Position numbers and translations under genes: made by a program. Below the pieces are notes generated by a model that did no database searches, was not told the origin of the DNA, and saw nothing but the letters and a program-made list of their open reading frames with translations. Positions 63,690 to 64,000 of a stretch of DNA of 64,000 nt are shown piece after piece (positions within the stretch are counted from its first letter, which is position 1; every line of letters starts with the position of its first letter). Origin of the DNA: Sanguinoderma infundibulare (taxonomy: Eukaryota; Basidiomycota; Agaricomycetes; Polyporales; Polyporaceae); contig JAVLRN010000010.1 in NCBI GenBank assembly GCA_032821775.1, forward strand, positions 310,001 to 374,000, given 5' to 3'.

Positions 63690-64000
63690 GGTAGTATTTA
63701 CCACCAGTGAGTATTTCCCATTTTGGAACCCCAACAGGCGCAGGGGGTGGGAGGTCCAGGCCTGAGCCGGCGCTTAGTCCCCAGGGGAGGCGCCCATAGG
63801 CAGTAGTTCAGTCCAGGATTACAAAGAGCTACACGCTGGGTTTTGATAGATATAAATCGCCTCACGCTTTGCTTCGTTCTGCTAACCAAGGCTTACAGCC
63901 ACTTTCATACGTATACGAAAAACGCATTTTTCGCGGGCCCGGCGCTCTCAAAGTGTCTCTGGAGACGCTGGAGATCACGAGATCCAAACCCTGAAGGGTG
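63690..64000. other. window end, no gene seen
   Basis: G/C-rich then A/T-rich DNA after the TFIP11-like relic. TATAAA-like words occur near 63850. Nothing coding was recognised before the window ends. Confidence 0.35.

Overview
The window looks like genomic DNA of an Agaricomycete (mushroom-forming basidiomycete). A polypore is my best guess from gene content, but I cannot fix the species. Evidence: genes broken by many short GT-AG introns of about 50-60 nt; several basidiomycete-type cytochrome P450 genes in a row; a DUF6534-type seven-helix membrane protein; and KDZ-type transposase and TET/JBP dioxygenase sequences, a pairing known from mushroom genomes. No rRNA, tRNA or CRISPR array was recognised.

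Layout. 0-6.6 kb: a broken MADS-box gene, then a decayed Ty1/copia retrotransposon on the minus strand whose left-over LTR-like end cuts into a coiled-coil gene (6.6-8.1 kb). 8.2-13 kb: a small acidic protein, a PEX39-like peroxisomal import factor and a DUF6534 membrane protein with micro-exons. 13.6-32.1 kb: a P450 cluster with three intact genes (13602-15738, 22267-24569, 29964-32105) and three pseudogenes. A 698-bp terminal-inverted-repeat element, a frameshifted unknown gene and a SUZ-domain gene lie between them. 32.3-38.1 kb: two tandem M20 metallodipeptidase genes of the Dug1 type. 38.6-40.3 kb: broken pieces of a dehydrogenase-like gene and a subtilase. 41.2-56.8 kb: a block of minus-strand genes with the flavour of one KDZ transposon. 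It holds a repeat-rich protein with a 48-bp coding minisatellite, a KDZ transposase whose catalytic core appears deleted, a protein with an RNase H1 N-terminal (hybrid-binding) domain, and a TET/JBP 2-oxoglutarate dioxygenase with its iron-binding residues in place. 57-64 kb: decayed copies of eIF4G, a PP2A-type phosphatase, a CE16 acetylesterase and a TFIP11/NTR1 splicing factor, plus one apparently intact unknown gene.

Reading. The left and middle thirds hold working host genes and a P450 birth-and-death cluster. The right third is a transposon-associated region in which host-gene debris flanks the KDZ/TET block. The most interesting object is that block: a DNA-modifying enzyme that still looks catalytic beside a transposase that seems unable to move DNA. 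All intron-exon structures were inferred by eye from splice signals and protein similarity; gene ends are reliable to about a codon where a start or stop is named, otherwise to tens of bases.
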